Origin: an uncultured Clostridia bacterium
GTDB taxonomy: Bacteria; Bacillota; Clostridia; TANB77; CAG-508
Direction of reading: 5' to 3'
Length of the DNA: 8,607 nt
Assembly: GCA_934130355.1 (NCBI GenBank)
Contig: CAKOXV010000028.1
Location: 1 to 8,607 of the forward strand
The notes beneath the pieces are model-generated. The model was not told the origin of the DNA, made no database searches, and saw only the letters and a program-made list of their open reading frames with translations. The position numbers and the translations under genes are program-made. This document shows positions 1 through 6,471 of the stretch, piece after piece (within the stretch, counting starts at the first letter, position 1; each line of letters starts with the position of its first letter).

Positions 1-30
1 TTATACACAACTTTAAGATTAAAAAAAACG

Positions 31-36
31 TATAAT
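31..36 (+). promoter_or_regulatory. Possible -10 box for the structured RNA
   Basis: A perfect TATAAT lies at 31-36, which would start transcription near 43 and so just ahead of the folded region. The -35 side is weak: the 17-bp-spaced hexamer (8-13) is CAACTT, and there is no TG extension. The box also sits inside a 9-bp inverted repeat (29-37 with 48-56), so it could instead be part of a hairpin transcribed from further upstream. Confidence 0.35.
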
Positions 37-42
37 GAATAT

Positions 43-240
43 ATATCCATTATACGAGGAATGTTCACGTCAAAAATATTTAAATTATCTAGACGTCTGG
101 ACAATCTCAATCCGCAATTAATATATTACTATGGAATAAGGCAAAGACCCACTATGGGGATGACCCCAGCTATGTTTTTGCCATGGAATAGTAATATATT
201 AATTTGCGGACTAAGTGAAAGAGACCAGGGTTGTACTATA
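43..240 (+). ncRNA. Candidate structured RNA, family not assigned
   Basis: This stretch is richer in G and C than its surroundings and folds well. Pairings seen: 62-66 with 99-103 (one G-U) stacked on 67-71 with 92-96, giving a 10-bp hairpin with a two-base bulge; 111-117 with 204-210 continuing as 118-131 with 189-202, a 21-bp arm with only T203 bulged; 140-145 with 177-182; and a GC hairpin 155-159 with 164-168 closed by an ATGA loop. Further pairings could close a junction: 105-108 with 221-224, and 97-100 with 225-228, which competes with the first hairpin. GACCC at 146-150 can pair with GGGTT at 228-232 as a pseudoknot. I do not recognise T-box, purine, TPP, FMN, glycine, lysine, cobalamin, c-di-GMP, SRP, tmRNA or RNase P signatures. 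Size and complexity recall the raiA-type RNAs of Bacillota, but I cannot confirm that. No intrinsic terminator is visible before rsgA, so it could be a free RNA or an rsgA leader. The 3' end is approximate. Confidence 0.6.
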
Positions 241-281
241 TGCTTAAACCATTAACTAGTAATAATATGATGGAAAAAATA

Positions 282-310
282 TTGTAATTTAGATAAGAAT
301 GTGATATAAA
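282..310 (+). promoter_or_regulatory. Promoter of the rsgA operon
   Basis: TTGTAA (282-287) and TATAAA (305-310) are separated by 17 bp, and TG at 302-303 gives an extended -10 (TGATATAAA). This is a good sigma-A match. The start would be near 317, leaving a leader of only about 14 nt before rsgA. If used, the operon can be expressed independently of the structured RNA upstream. Confidence 0.5.
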
Positions 311-330
311 TATATTGGAAAGAAGGACAA

Positions 331-1206
331 ATGCAAGGGATAATAATAGGAAATATAGCAAATAAATATAAAATAAAAATGCAAGACAATATCTATGAAG
401 CTTATGCAAGAGGAAAATTTAGAAATGAAGAAAAGACACCATTAGTGGGTGATAATGTTGAAATAGAAGTAACAGAACCAGAAAACAAAATAGCAGTAAT
501 AGAAAAAATTTTGCCAAGAAAAAATGAAATAAAAAGGCCTAAAATTGCAAATATTGATCAGATAATATTTATCATTTCAACAAAAGACCCAAAGCCAGAT
601 TTATTAATGTTAGATAAGCAATTAGTCTATGCAGAGAAATTAAATATAGAACCAATTATAATTATAAACAAAATTGATTTACAAGACACGTACAAACAAA
701 TTCAAGAATTATATACAAATATAGGTTATAAAACAATAGTAACAAGTGCAAAACAGGAATTAGGAATACAAGAAGTAAAAGACATTTTAAAAGGAAAAAT
801 AAGTGTATTTTCTGGCAATTCTGGAGTAGGAAAATCAAGTATAATAAATGCTATATATGGCTTTGATAAAACAGAAGAGGGAGAGATTAGCAAGAAAAAC
901 AAAAAAGGAAAGAACACTACAACAGATACAAAATTGTATGAGATAGGAAAAGACACATATATTGCAGATACTCCTGGATTTTCAAGTTTTGAAATAACTG
1001 AAATAGAAACAACAGAATTAGAAAAATGTTTTAGAGAATTTTTATCAGAACTTCATAATTGCGAATTTGTGGGATGTACTCATATAAAAGAAAAAGATTG
1101 TGGAATAAAAAGAGCAATTCAAGAAGGAAAAATTCCACAAGAAAGATATGAAAGGTATTGCAAAATATATGAGGAGTTAAAAGAAAAGGAAAAATATAAA
1201 TGGTAG
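331..1206 (+). CDS. rsgA: Ribosome small subunit-dependent GTPase RsgA
   Basis: RsgA is a cytoplasmic GTPase that acts late in 30S subunit maturation and leaves when GTP is hydrolysed. The 291 residues show the family's three parts: an N-terminal OB fold (about 1-65), a circularly permuted GTPase, and a C-terminal zinc knuckle. The permuted motif order is visible: G4 NKID (113-116), G5 TSAK (138-141), G1 GNSGVGKSS (162-170), G2 TTT (196-198), G3 DTPG (213-216). The zinc ligands fit C-X4-C-X-H-X5-C at C244, C249, H251 and C257. Length is normal. The ATG at 331 gives the usual short N-terminus; its AAGGA (323-327) is only 3 nt away, and the frame has a stop upstream at 307-309 with no other ATG between. 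The stop codon lies inside the Shine-Dalgarno of rpe. Unusual: the G2 motif reads GKNTTT where most members have His before the threonines. Assignment is firm. Confidence 0.96.
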   Translation: MQGIIIGNIANKYKIKMQDNIYEAYARGKFRNEEKTPLVGDNVEIEVTEPENKIAVIEKILPRKNEIKRPKIANIDQIIFIISTKDPKPDLLMLDKQLVYAEKLNIEPIIIINKIDLQDTYKQIQELYTNIGYKTIVTSAKQELGIQEVKDILKGKISVFSGNSGVGKSSIINAIYGFDKTEEGEISKKNKKGKNTTTDTKLYEIGKDTYIADTPGFSSFEITEIETTELEKCFREFLSELHNCEFVGCTHIKEKDCGIKRAIQEGKIPQERYERYCKIYEELKEKEKYKW

Positions 1207-1217
1207 GAGGAATAAAA

Positions 1218-1877
1218 ATGATAGAAATATCAACTTCAATTTTAAATGTTGAAAAAGGCACAGAATCTGAAACATTTTTTGCGTTAGAAAAGGCCAAAAC
1301 TGATTATTTTCATATTGATGTTATGGATGGAAAATTTGTTGAAAAAGACACTTATCAAAAAATGCTAGAATATAGTAGTTATATAAAAAGAATAACTAAT
1401 TTGCCAATTGATGTGCATTTAATGGTACAAGATGTAAAACAAGGAATAGAGGACTTTTCAGCTGTTGAACCTAATATTATAACATTTCATTTAGAAGCTT
1501 GTAAAAATAAAGAAGAAGTTATGGAAAATATTAAAGCTATTAAAGAAATAGGAGCAAGAGTGGGAATTTCTATAAAGCCAAATACTCCAATAGAAGAAAT
1601 ATATGAATATTTACCATATATACATATATGTTTAGTAATGACTGTTGAGCCAGGAAAAGGTGGTCAGACATTAATTACAGACATGATTGAAAAGATTTCT
1701 AAATTGAAAAAATATGTAGAGGAAAACGGCTTAGATACTTATATAGAGGTAGATGGCGGAGTAAATTTAAAGACAGCACCAAGAGTTAAAGAAGCAGGAG
1801 CAGATATTTTAGTGGCAGGAACAGCAATACTAGTAGCAGATGATTATAATATTATAATTAATGAATTAAAAAAATAA
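1218..1877 (+). CDS. rpe: Ribulose-phosphate 3-epimerase
   Basis: This enzyme interconverts D-ribulose 5-phosphate and D-xylulose 5-phosphate in the pentose phosphate pathway. The 219-residue protein is a single TIM barrel. Its metal and catalytic residues are present: S7 in STSIL, H32/D34/D37 in HIDVMDG, H67 in DVHLMV, and D179 in EVDGGVN. The phosphate-binding turns include MTVEPGKGGQ and the C-terminal VAGTAI. An ATG at 1200 is in frame, but the AGGAGG at 1205-1210 lies 7 nt before the ATG at 1218 and would be inside the longer version, so 1218 is chosen. It follows rsgA by 11 nt; rsgA-rpe adjacency is common in Bacillota. It is a divergent member: the usual VPNxTxGP loop after the HIDVMDG motif is replaced by VEKDTYQKM, and E/K stand where NPGFGGQ is commonest. 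A relative acting on another pentulose or hexulose phosphate, such as allulose 6-phosphate, cannot be excluded. Confidence 0.92.
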   Translation: MIEISTSILNVEKGTESETFFALEKAKTDYFHIDVMDGKFVEKDTYQKMLEYSSYIKRITNLPIDVHLMVQDVKQGIEDFSAVEPNIITFHLEACKNKEEVMENIKAIKEIGARVGISIKPNTPIEEIYEYLPYIHICLVMTVEPGKGGQTLITDMIEKISKLKKYVEENGLDTYIEVDGGVNLKTAPRVKEAGADILVAGTAILVADDYNIIINELKK

Positions 1878-1891
1878 ATAGGAGGTTACAA

Positions 1892-3199
1892 ATGCTAAAT
1901 TTAAAGTTAAATTTAAAATATTCAGGAATAGAACAGAAAGCAATTTTACAATATAAAGAAAGAGTTGAAGAAATTCACCAAGAATTACACAAAAGAGCAA
2001 ATAATGAAAATGATTTTGTTGGATGGTTAAACTTACCAACAAATTATGATAAAAGTGAATTTGAAAGAATAAAAAAAGCGGCTAAGAGAATTCAAGAAGA
2101 TTCAGAAGTGCTTGTAGTTATTGGAATAGGAGGCTCATATTTAGGAGCTAGAGCTGTAATTGAAAGTTTGACAAGTACTTTTGACAATATGCTTCCAGAA
2201 GATAAGAGAAAACATCCACAAATCATGTATGTAGGAAATAATTTAAGCCCTAATTATATAAATGATTTAATAGAAGTTCTTGGAACTAAAGATTTTTCTG
2301 TTAATGTAATCTCAAAGTCAGGAACAACAACAGAGCCAGCGATTGCTTTTAGAATTTTTAGAGAGATGCTAGAAAATAGATATGGAATTGAAGAAGCACG
2401 TAGCAGAATTTATGTTACTACAGATAAAGAAAGAGGTGCACTAAAAACACTTGCAAAATCAGAAGGATATGAAAGTTTTATTATTCCAGATAATGTCGGA
2501 GGCAGATATTCTGTATTAACAGCTGTTGGATTATTACCTATTGCAGTAGCAGGGATAGATATTGATAGATTAATGGAGGGTGCAAGAACTGCTCAATTAA
2601 AATATGAAGATTCAAATTTGAAATACAATGCATGTTATCAATATGCAGTTGTTAGAAATATATTATATAAATTATACAAAAATACTGAGATATTGGTTAA
2701 TTATGAGCCTAAAATGCACTATTTTACAGAATGGTGGAAACAATTATATGGAGAAAGCGAAGGAAAAGACCAATTAGGAATTTTTCCAGCAGGCGTAGAT
2801 TTTACAACAGATTTACATTCAATGGGACAATATATTCAAGAAGGCAGAAGATGCTTATTTGAAACAGTTATTAGAATAGAAAATAGTCAAACAGATATAG
2901 AAATAAAAGAGGAAGAAGATAATTTAGATGGTTTAAATTACTTAACAGGAAAAGGCTTAGACTATGTAAATAAAAAAGCTATGGAAGGAACAATTGACGC
3001 ACATGTTTCTGGTGATGTTCCTAATATAGTGATTCAACTTCCAAATTTATCTGAAGAAACATTAGGACATTTAATTTATTTCTTTGAAAAAGCTTGTGCA
3101 ATGTCTGGAATGTTATTGGGTGTTGACCCATTTAATCAACCAGGTGTTGAGAAATACAAGAAAAATATGTTTAAATTATTAGAAAAGCCGGGGTATTAA
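1892..3199 (+). CDS. pgi: Glucose-6-phosphate isomerase
   Basis: Pgi interconverts glucose 6-phosphate and fructose 6-phosphate in glycolysis and gluconeogenesis. The 435 residues are slightly short of the roughly 450 typical for Bacillota but are complete. The two SIS (sugar isomerase) halves carry GIGGSYLGARA (78-88) and the phosphate-binding SKSGTTTEP (141-149). Both family signatures are clear: DNVGGRYSV (200-208) and GVDPFNQPGVEKYK (410-423). Expected catalytic residues are E290 in GESEGKD, H309 in DLHSMGQ and K421 in GVEKYK. AGGAGG at 1880-1885 lies 6 nt before the ATG. It begins 14 nt after rpe, so the two are probably co-transcribed. With Rpe it serves the junction of glycolysis and the pentose phosphate pathway. 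Function is secure. Confidence 0.97.
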   Translation: MLNLKLNLKYSGIEQKAILQYKERVEEIHQELHKRANNENDFVGWLNLPTNYDKSEFERIKKAAKRIQEDSEVLVVIGIGGSYLGARAVIESLTSTFDNMLPEDKRKHPQIMYVGNNLSPNYINDLIEVLGTKDFSVNVISKSGTTTEPAIAFRIFREMLENRYGIEEARSRIYVTTDKERGALKTLAKSEGYESFIIPDNVGGRYSVLTAVGLLPIAVAGIDIDRLMEGARTAQLKYEDSNLKYNACYQYAVVRNILYKLYKNTEILVNYEPKMHYFTEWWKQLYGESEGKDQLGIFPAGVDFTTDLHSMGQYIQEGRRCLFETVIRIENSQTDIEIKEEEDNLDGLNYLTGKGLDYVNKKAMEGTIDAHVSGDVPNIVIQLPNLSEETLGHLIYFFEKACAMSGMLLGVDPFNQPGVEKYKKNMFKLLEKPGY

Positions 3200-3208
3200 A
3201 ACAAGAAA

Positions 3209-3934
3209 ATGATTGTAGAGAATGAATATACAGTAAAATTATCAGAGATTGGAATTGGGAATAAAGCCACAAATAAAGCAATATTGAGTTATTTAGAAGA
3301 TACAGGTGGAATACATTCTAATAAAGCAGGTTATGGTATTTATGATATACCAAAAACGCATTTATCATGGGTTTTGTTAGAGTGGAAGTTAAAAGTTATA
3401 AGAAGACCTAATTATACAGAAAAAGTAAAAGTATTGACATGGTCAAAAGATGCAGTGAAATTTTATACTTTCCGTGATTTTGAAGTTTATGATGAAAATG
3501 GAGAACTTATTATATTAGCATCATCTAAATGGGTTTTATTAGATGTGACAAAAGGAAAAATTGTAAGGATAGAGCCAGAAATAATTTCAAAATATGAACC
3601 AGAGTTAAATAGAAAAGCATTTGAAGATGAAGAATTTGAAAAAATTAAAGAACCTGAAAATGAACAATTTGAAGCAGAATATACTGCAAGAAGAGCTGAT
3701 ATTGATATTAATCAACATATTCATAATTTAAACTATATTGAGATAGCAAATGAAGTTTTGCCAGAAGAGGTATATAGAAATCAACATTTAGATAATGTTA
3801 GAATCACATATAAAAAAGAAATCAAATTTGGAGAAACAGTTAAATGTAAATATGCTTTTGAAGATGGAAAACATATTGTCTCAATAAAGAGTTTAGATGA
3901 TAAAATTTTACATGCTATAATAGAAATGCACTAA
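3209..3934 (+). CDS. Acyl-ACP thioesterase (FatA/FatB-like)
   Basis: Predicted to hydrolyse fatty acyl-ACP and release free fatty acids in the cytoplasm. The 241 residues form two hotdog domains, as in plant FatA/FatB and bacterial relatives. The first carries NKAILSYLEDTGG (22-34) and the characteristic ASSKWVLLD (104-112). The second carries DINQHIHNLNY (166-176), matching the family's D-x-N-x-H-V-N-N-x-x-Y. D166, N168, H170 and E204 match the Asp-Asn-His-Glu network of plant FatB in order, and the His-to-Glu gap of 34 residues also matches as I recall it. The Cys that follows Glu in plants is Ile205 here. The start lies 9 nt after pgi with only a weak AAGAAA before it, so translation is probably coupled to pgi. 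It is the last gene before a terminator. Chain-length preference cannot be read from sequence. Confidence 0.88.
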   Translation: MIVENEYTVKLSEIGIGNKATNKAILSYLEDTGGIHSNKAGYGIYDIPKTHLSWVLLEWKLKVIRRPNYTEKVKVLTWSKDAVKFYTFRDFEVYDENGELIILASSKWVLLDVTKGKIVRIEPEIISKYEPELNRKAFEDEEFEKIKEPENEQFEAEYTARRADIDINQHIHNLNYIEIANEVLPEEVYRNQHLDNVRITYKKEIKFGETVKCKYAFEDGKHIVSIKSLDDKILHAIIEMH

Positions 3935-3940
3935 TAGTAC

Positions 3941-3973
3941 AAGGAGGAAATTAAAATTCCTCCTTATTTTTTT
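3941..3973 (+). terminator. Intrinsic terminator of the rsgA operon
   Basis: AAGGAGGAA (3941-3949) pairs perfectly with TTCCTCCTT (3957-3965) across a 7-nt loop, followed by ATTTTTTT (3966-3973). It begins 6 nt after the thioesterase stop. The T-tract is only on the forward side, so it is directional. The stem overlaps the last codons and stop of the converging flippase gene. Confidence 0.92.
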
Positions 3974-5291
3974 CTATGTTTTTAAGGATTTTTAATAATT
4001 TTAAACCACTTAAAGTAAAATCAATAACTTCACTAATAAAAATAGAAATAATATATCCACTAAATCCTAATATTGGTACAAAAAAATATATAAATCCAAT
4101 ACTAATAATGCAATCAAATACATTAATAGCCATAACACTGACCTGAGCATCTAATCCTTTTAAAATACTGTCAATTACAATATCTAGATACATAATAACT
4201 ACTAAAGGAGATAAGATGTGTAAATATTTTGCGATTTCAGATTTATGATAAATAGCTTCACTTAGTTTGTTTGAAAATATAAAAATAAATATGCAAACAA
4301 ATATTGAGAATATAAGTGTAAAAGATAGTAAGGTTAATGTTCCAAACTTAATTTTTTTGTATTTTTTTTGAGCATAAAATCTAGAAAATTCTGGCACTAA
4401 TAAACTACTAAAACTTGTGACTAATATTACAGGGAACATGATAATAGGCATTGCCATACCATTTACTATTCCATAAGCAATCAAAGAGTTTGAAGAGTTC
4501 ATACCACTATGTTGTAGACTAGATGGGATTATAAGTTGTTTTAAAGTATTTAATCCTGAACGTAAATAAGAAGTTAATGCAACAGGAATAGTAATTCTAA
4601 GGATACGTTTTGTATAGCTTTCTAAATCTTTATAACGGCTTTCAATAAGACTTTTTCTTTTATCAAATAAATATAATATGTATAAATGGAAAAATGATGT
4701 TATTTCTGAAATTACATCTGCCAAAATTAAAGAGTAGCATGCGTAATTAATTCCATCTGGCATAAGAGTTTTTAAGAAAATCGCAGTAAAAGCAATTTTT
4801 ACAAACTCTTCTCCAAATTTTGCAAAAGCATTTTTATATACACGTCTAACAGCTGTAAAATATCCATTTATTGATGCTGACATTGATATAAATGGTAAAG
4901 CAATACATATTAAATAAATTACTTTTTTATCTATACGTCCATGCAAACATTTTATTGTGATAAAGTCAGCTAACACAAAGAAAATTATGCTCGCACAAGA
5001 ACCAAAAATTAGACTAAGTGATATACATTTCTTTGCTGCTTTTTTTGCACCAATTTCATTGTTACAAGCTAACTCTTCAGCAACAACTCTAGTTGTTGCT
5101 ATATTCATCCCTGCAGAGGCAAGCGTTATTCCAAACATATATACAGACATTACGAGTGAAAATACTCCAACAGCTTCTGCTCCGATTGTGTTTGATATAT
5201 AAATGCTAAAAAAAGACATTATTATTTGAAGTATTATTGAACTTATCAATAATATAAATGTGTTTAATATAAATATTTTCAAAGTTTTCAT
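3951..5291 (-). CDS. SpoVB-like polysaccharide flippase (MOP superfamily)
   Basis: An integral membrane protein of 446 residues with about 12 predicted transmembrane helices, very rich in Ile, Phe and Leu. The N-terminal part resembles SpoVB and related Wzx/MurJ-type flippases: a first helix, then SNTIGAEAVGVFSLVMSVYM, then a loop ending in TTRVVAEE. Such proteins move lipid-linked sugar precursors across the cytoplasmic membrane for peptidoglycan or surface polysaccharide. SpoVB itself is longer, at about 518 residues with 14 helices, so the exact role (spore cortex, cell wall or exopolysaccharide) is open. A longer version could start at a TTG (5318), but the ATG at 5291 gives the usual short cytoplasmic N-terminus; neither has a clear Shine-Dalgarno. 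The final codons (AAG GAG GAA TTT TAA) form one arm of the neighbouring terminator. No sugar-synthesis genes are adjacent. Confidence 0.82.
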   Translation of the reverse strand: MKTLKIFILNTFILLISSIILQIIMSFFSIYISNTIGAEAVGVFSLVMSVYMFGITLASAGMNIATTRVVAEELACNNEIGAKKAAKKCISLSLIFGSCASIIFFVLADFITIKCLHGRIDKKVIYLICIALPFISMSASINGYFTAVRRVYKNAFAKFGEEFVKIAFTAIFLKTLMPDGINYACYSLILADVISEITSFFHLYILYLFDKRKSLIESRYKDLESYTKRILRITIPVALTSYLRSGLNTLKQLIIPSSLQHSGMNSSNSLIAYGIVNGMAMPIIMFPVILVTSFSSLLVPEFSRFYAQKKYKKIKFGTLTLLSFTLIFSIFVCIFIFIFSNKLSEAIYHKSEIAKYLHILSPLVVIMYLDIVIDSILKGLDAQVSVMAINVFDCIISIGFIYFFVPILGFSGYIISIFISEVIDFTLSGLKLLKILKNIEKNKEEF

Positions 5292-5346
5292 TATTTTAAT
5301 AATATTAAAATAATACAAAAATATGATAACTTTGGGAGCTTTGATA

Positions 5347-5375
5347 TTGAAAATAGCGATTATATTTGATATAAT
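5347..5375 (+). promoter_or_regulatory. Promoter of ruvB
   Basis: TTGAAA (5347-5352), a 17-bp spacer and TATAAT (5370-5375), with TG at 5367-5368 giving an extended -10. This is close to a consensus sigma-A promoter, with transcription expected near 5382. It lies inside the longest possible ruvB reading frame (from 5323), which shows that the upstream starts are not used from this transcript. Confidence 0.7.
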
Positions 5376-5386
5376 TTTAACTACAA
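5359..5386 (-). promoter_or_regulatory. Possible promoter of the flippase gene
   Basis: On the reverse strand TTGTAG (5386-5381) and TATAAT (5364-5359) are separated by 16 bp, giving a start near 5352 and a leader of about 60 nt. It overlaps the ruvB promoter head to head, so the two may compete for polymerase. Confidence 0.4.
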
Positions 5387-5418
5387 TAAAAGAGAATAAA
5401 AAAGGAATGAAACTAAAT

Positions 5419-6423
5419 ATGGAAGAGAATTTTAATATAAGACCAGAGCTAGAAAATGGACAAGAAGAAAGATTAGAAAATTCATTAAGACCACAAAGAT
5501 TAGATGAATATATTGGTCAAACAAAAGTAAAAGAAAATATGAAAATCTATATAGAAGCGGCTAAAAAAAGAGGAGAAGCACTAGACCACTGCCTATTTTA
5601 CGGACCACCTGGACTTGGAAAAACTACAATTGCAAATATAATTGCAAATGAGATGAATGCAAATATAAAAATAACATCTGGGCCAGCAATTGAAAAGCCA
5701 GGAGATTTAGCAGCTATACTTACTACATTGTCTGAAAATGATGTATTATTTATTGATGAAATCCACAGATTAAGCAAAAATGTGGAAGAAATTTTATATC
5801 CTGCTTTAGAAGATTATACTCTAGACATTGTAATAGGAACAGGACCAAGTGCAAAGTCAATTAGAATAGATTTGCCAAAATTCACATTAATAGGTGCAAC
5901 CACAAAAGCAGGTTCACTTACAACACCTTTAAGAGATAGGTTTGGAATAATTCATAAATTAGAATTATATTCACCAGAAGATTTGAGTGTTATAGTAAAA
6001 AGGTCTGCTAGAATTTTGGGAGTATCAATAGATGAAGATTCAGCAATGGAAATTGCCAGAAGATCAAGAGGAACTCCAAGAATAGCTAATAGGTTATTAA
6101 AAAGAGTTAGAGATTATGCAGCTGTTCTTGGTGATGGAGAAATTACTTTAAAAATAACAAAACATGCATTAAATCAATTAGAAATAGATGAGCTTGGCTT
6201 AGATGAAACTGATAGAAAGATTCTAGATGTAATGATAAATCAATATCAAGGAAGACCAGTTGGTTTAGAAACAATAGCAACAACATTGGGAGATGAAGTA
6301 GATACTATAGAAGATGTATATGAACCATATTTGTTACAAATAGGTTTTATTTCAAGAACACCAAGAGGAAGAATGGTAATGCCAGCTGCTTATGAGCATC
6401 TAGGCTATCAGTACCTAGGCTAA
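5419..6423 (+). CDS. ruvB: Holliday junction branch migration helicase RuvB
   Basis: RuvB is the AAA+ motor that, with RuvA, drives branch migration of Holliday junctions in recombination and repair. The 334 residues match the family's length. Motifs: Walker A GPPGLGKTT (62-70), Walker B LFIDE (110-114), sensor 1 GATTKAG (159-165), arginine finger in LRDRFG (R174), sensor 2 RGTPR (218-222), then the C-terminal winged helix with EDVYEPYLLQIGF (298-310). The frame is open back to 5323, but that part is a hydrophobic stretch overlapping a strong promoter. Starts at 5407 or 5419 remain; 5419 gives the usual MEE N-terminus and puts AAAGGA (5401-5406) 12 nt upstream, while for 5407 the same sequence directly abuts the ATG. 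No ruvA or ruvC is in the window, unlike the common ruvAB pair. queH follows, a neighbourhood I recall from Clostridia. Confidence 0.97.
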   Translation: MEENFNIRPELENGQEERLENSLRPQRLDEYIGQTKVKENMKIYIEAAKKRGEALDHCLFYGPPGLGKTTIANIIANEMNANIKITSGPAIEKPGDLAAILTTLSENDVLFIDEIHRLSKNVEEILYPALEDYTLDIVIGTGPSAKSIRIDLPKFTLIGATTKAGSLTTPLRDRFGIIHKLELYSPEDLSVIVKRSARILGVSIDEDSAMEIARRSRGTPRIANRLLKRVRDYAAVLGDGEITLKITKHALNQLEIDELGLDETDRKILDVMINQYQGRPVGLETIATTLGDEVDTIEDVYEPYLLQIGFISRTPRGRMVMPAAYEHLGYQYLG

Positions 6424-6471
6424 TTTGGTAACATTTAGTATTAAGATTTGAAACTTGAAGTGGAGGAAAAG

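Noticed and set aside
61..255. 64-residue forward reading frame
   Set aside because: It lies over the paired RNA region, has no Shine-Dalgarno at a usable distance, and its composition follows the hairpin arms rather than a protein-like pattern.
726..1297. Reverse-strand frames within rsgA and across into rpe
   Set aside because: Antisense shadows of two firmly identified genes, with hydrophobic composition expected from the complement of A-rich coding sequence.
3941..3949. AAGGAGGAA resembling a strong Shine-Dalgarno
   Set aside because: No start codon or open frame follows on the forward strand; it is the left arm of the terminator.
4957..5202. Forward frame of 81 residues opposite the flippase gene
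   Set aside because: Shadow of the reverse-strand membrane protein; no ribosome binding site or recognisable content.
6400..6422. Direct repeat CTAGGCTA at 6400-6407 and 6415-6422
   Set aside because: It encodes the repeated Leu-Gly at the RuvB C-terminus; two short copies with no flanking signs of a mobile element or attachment site.
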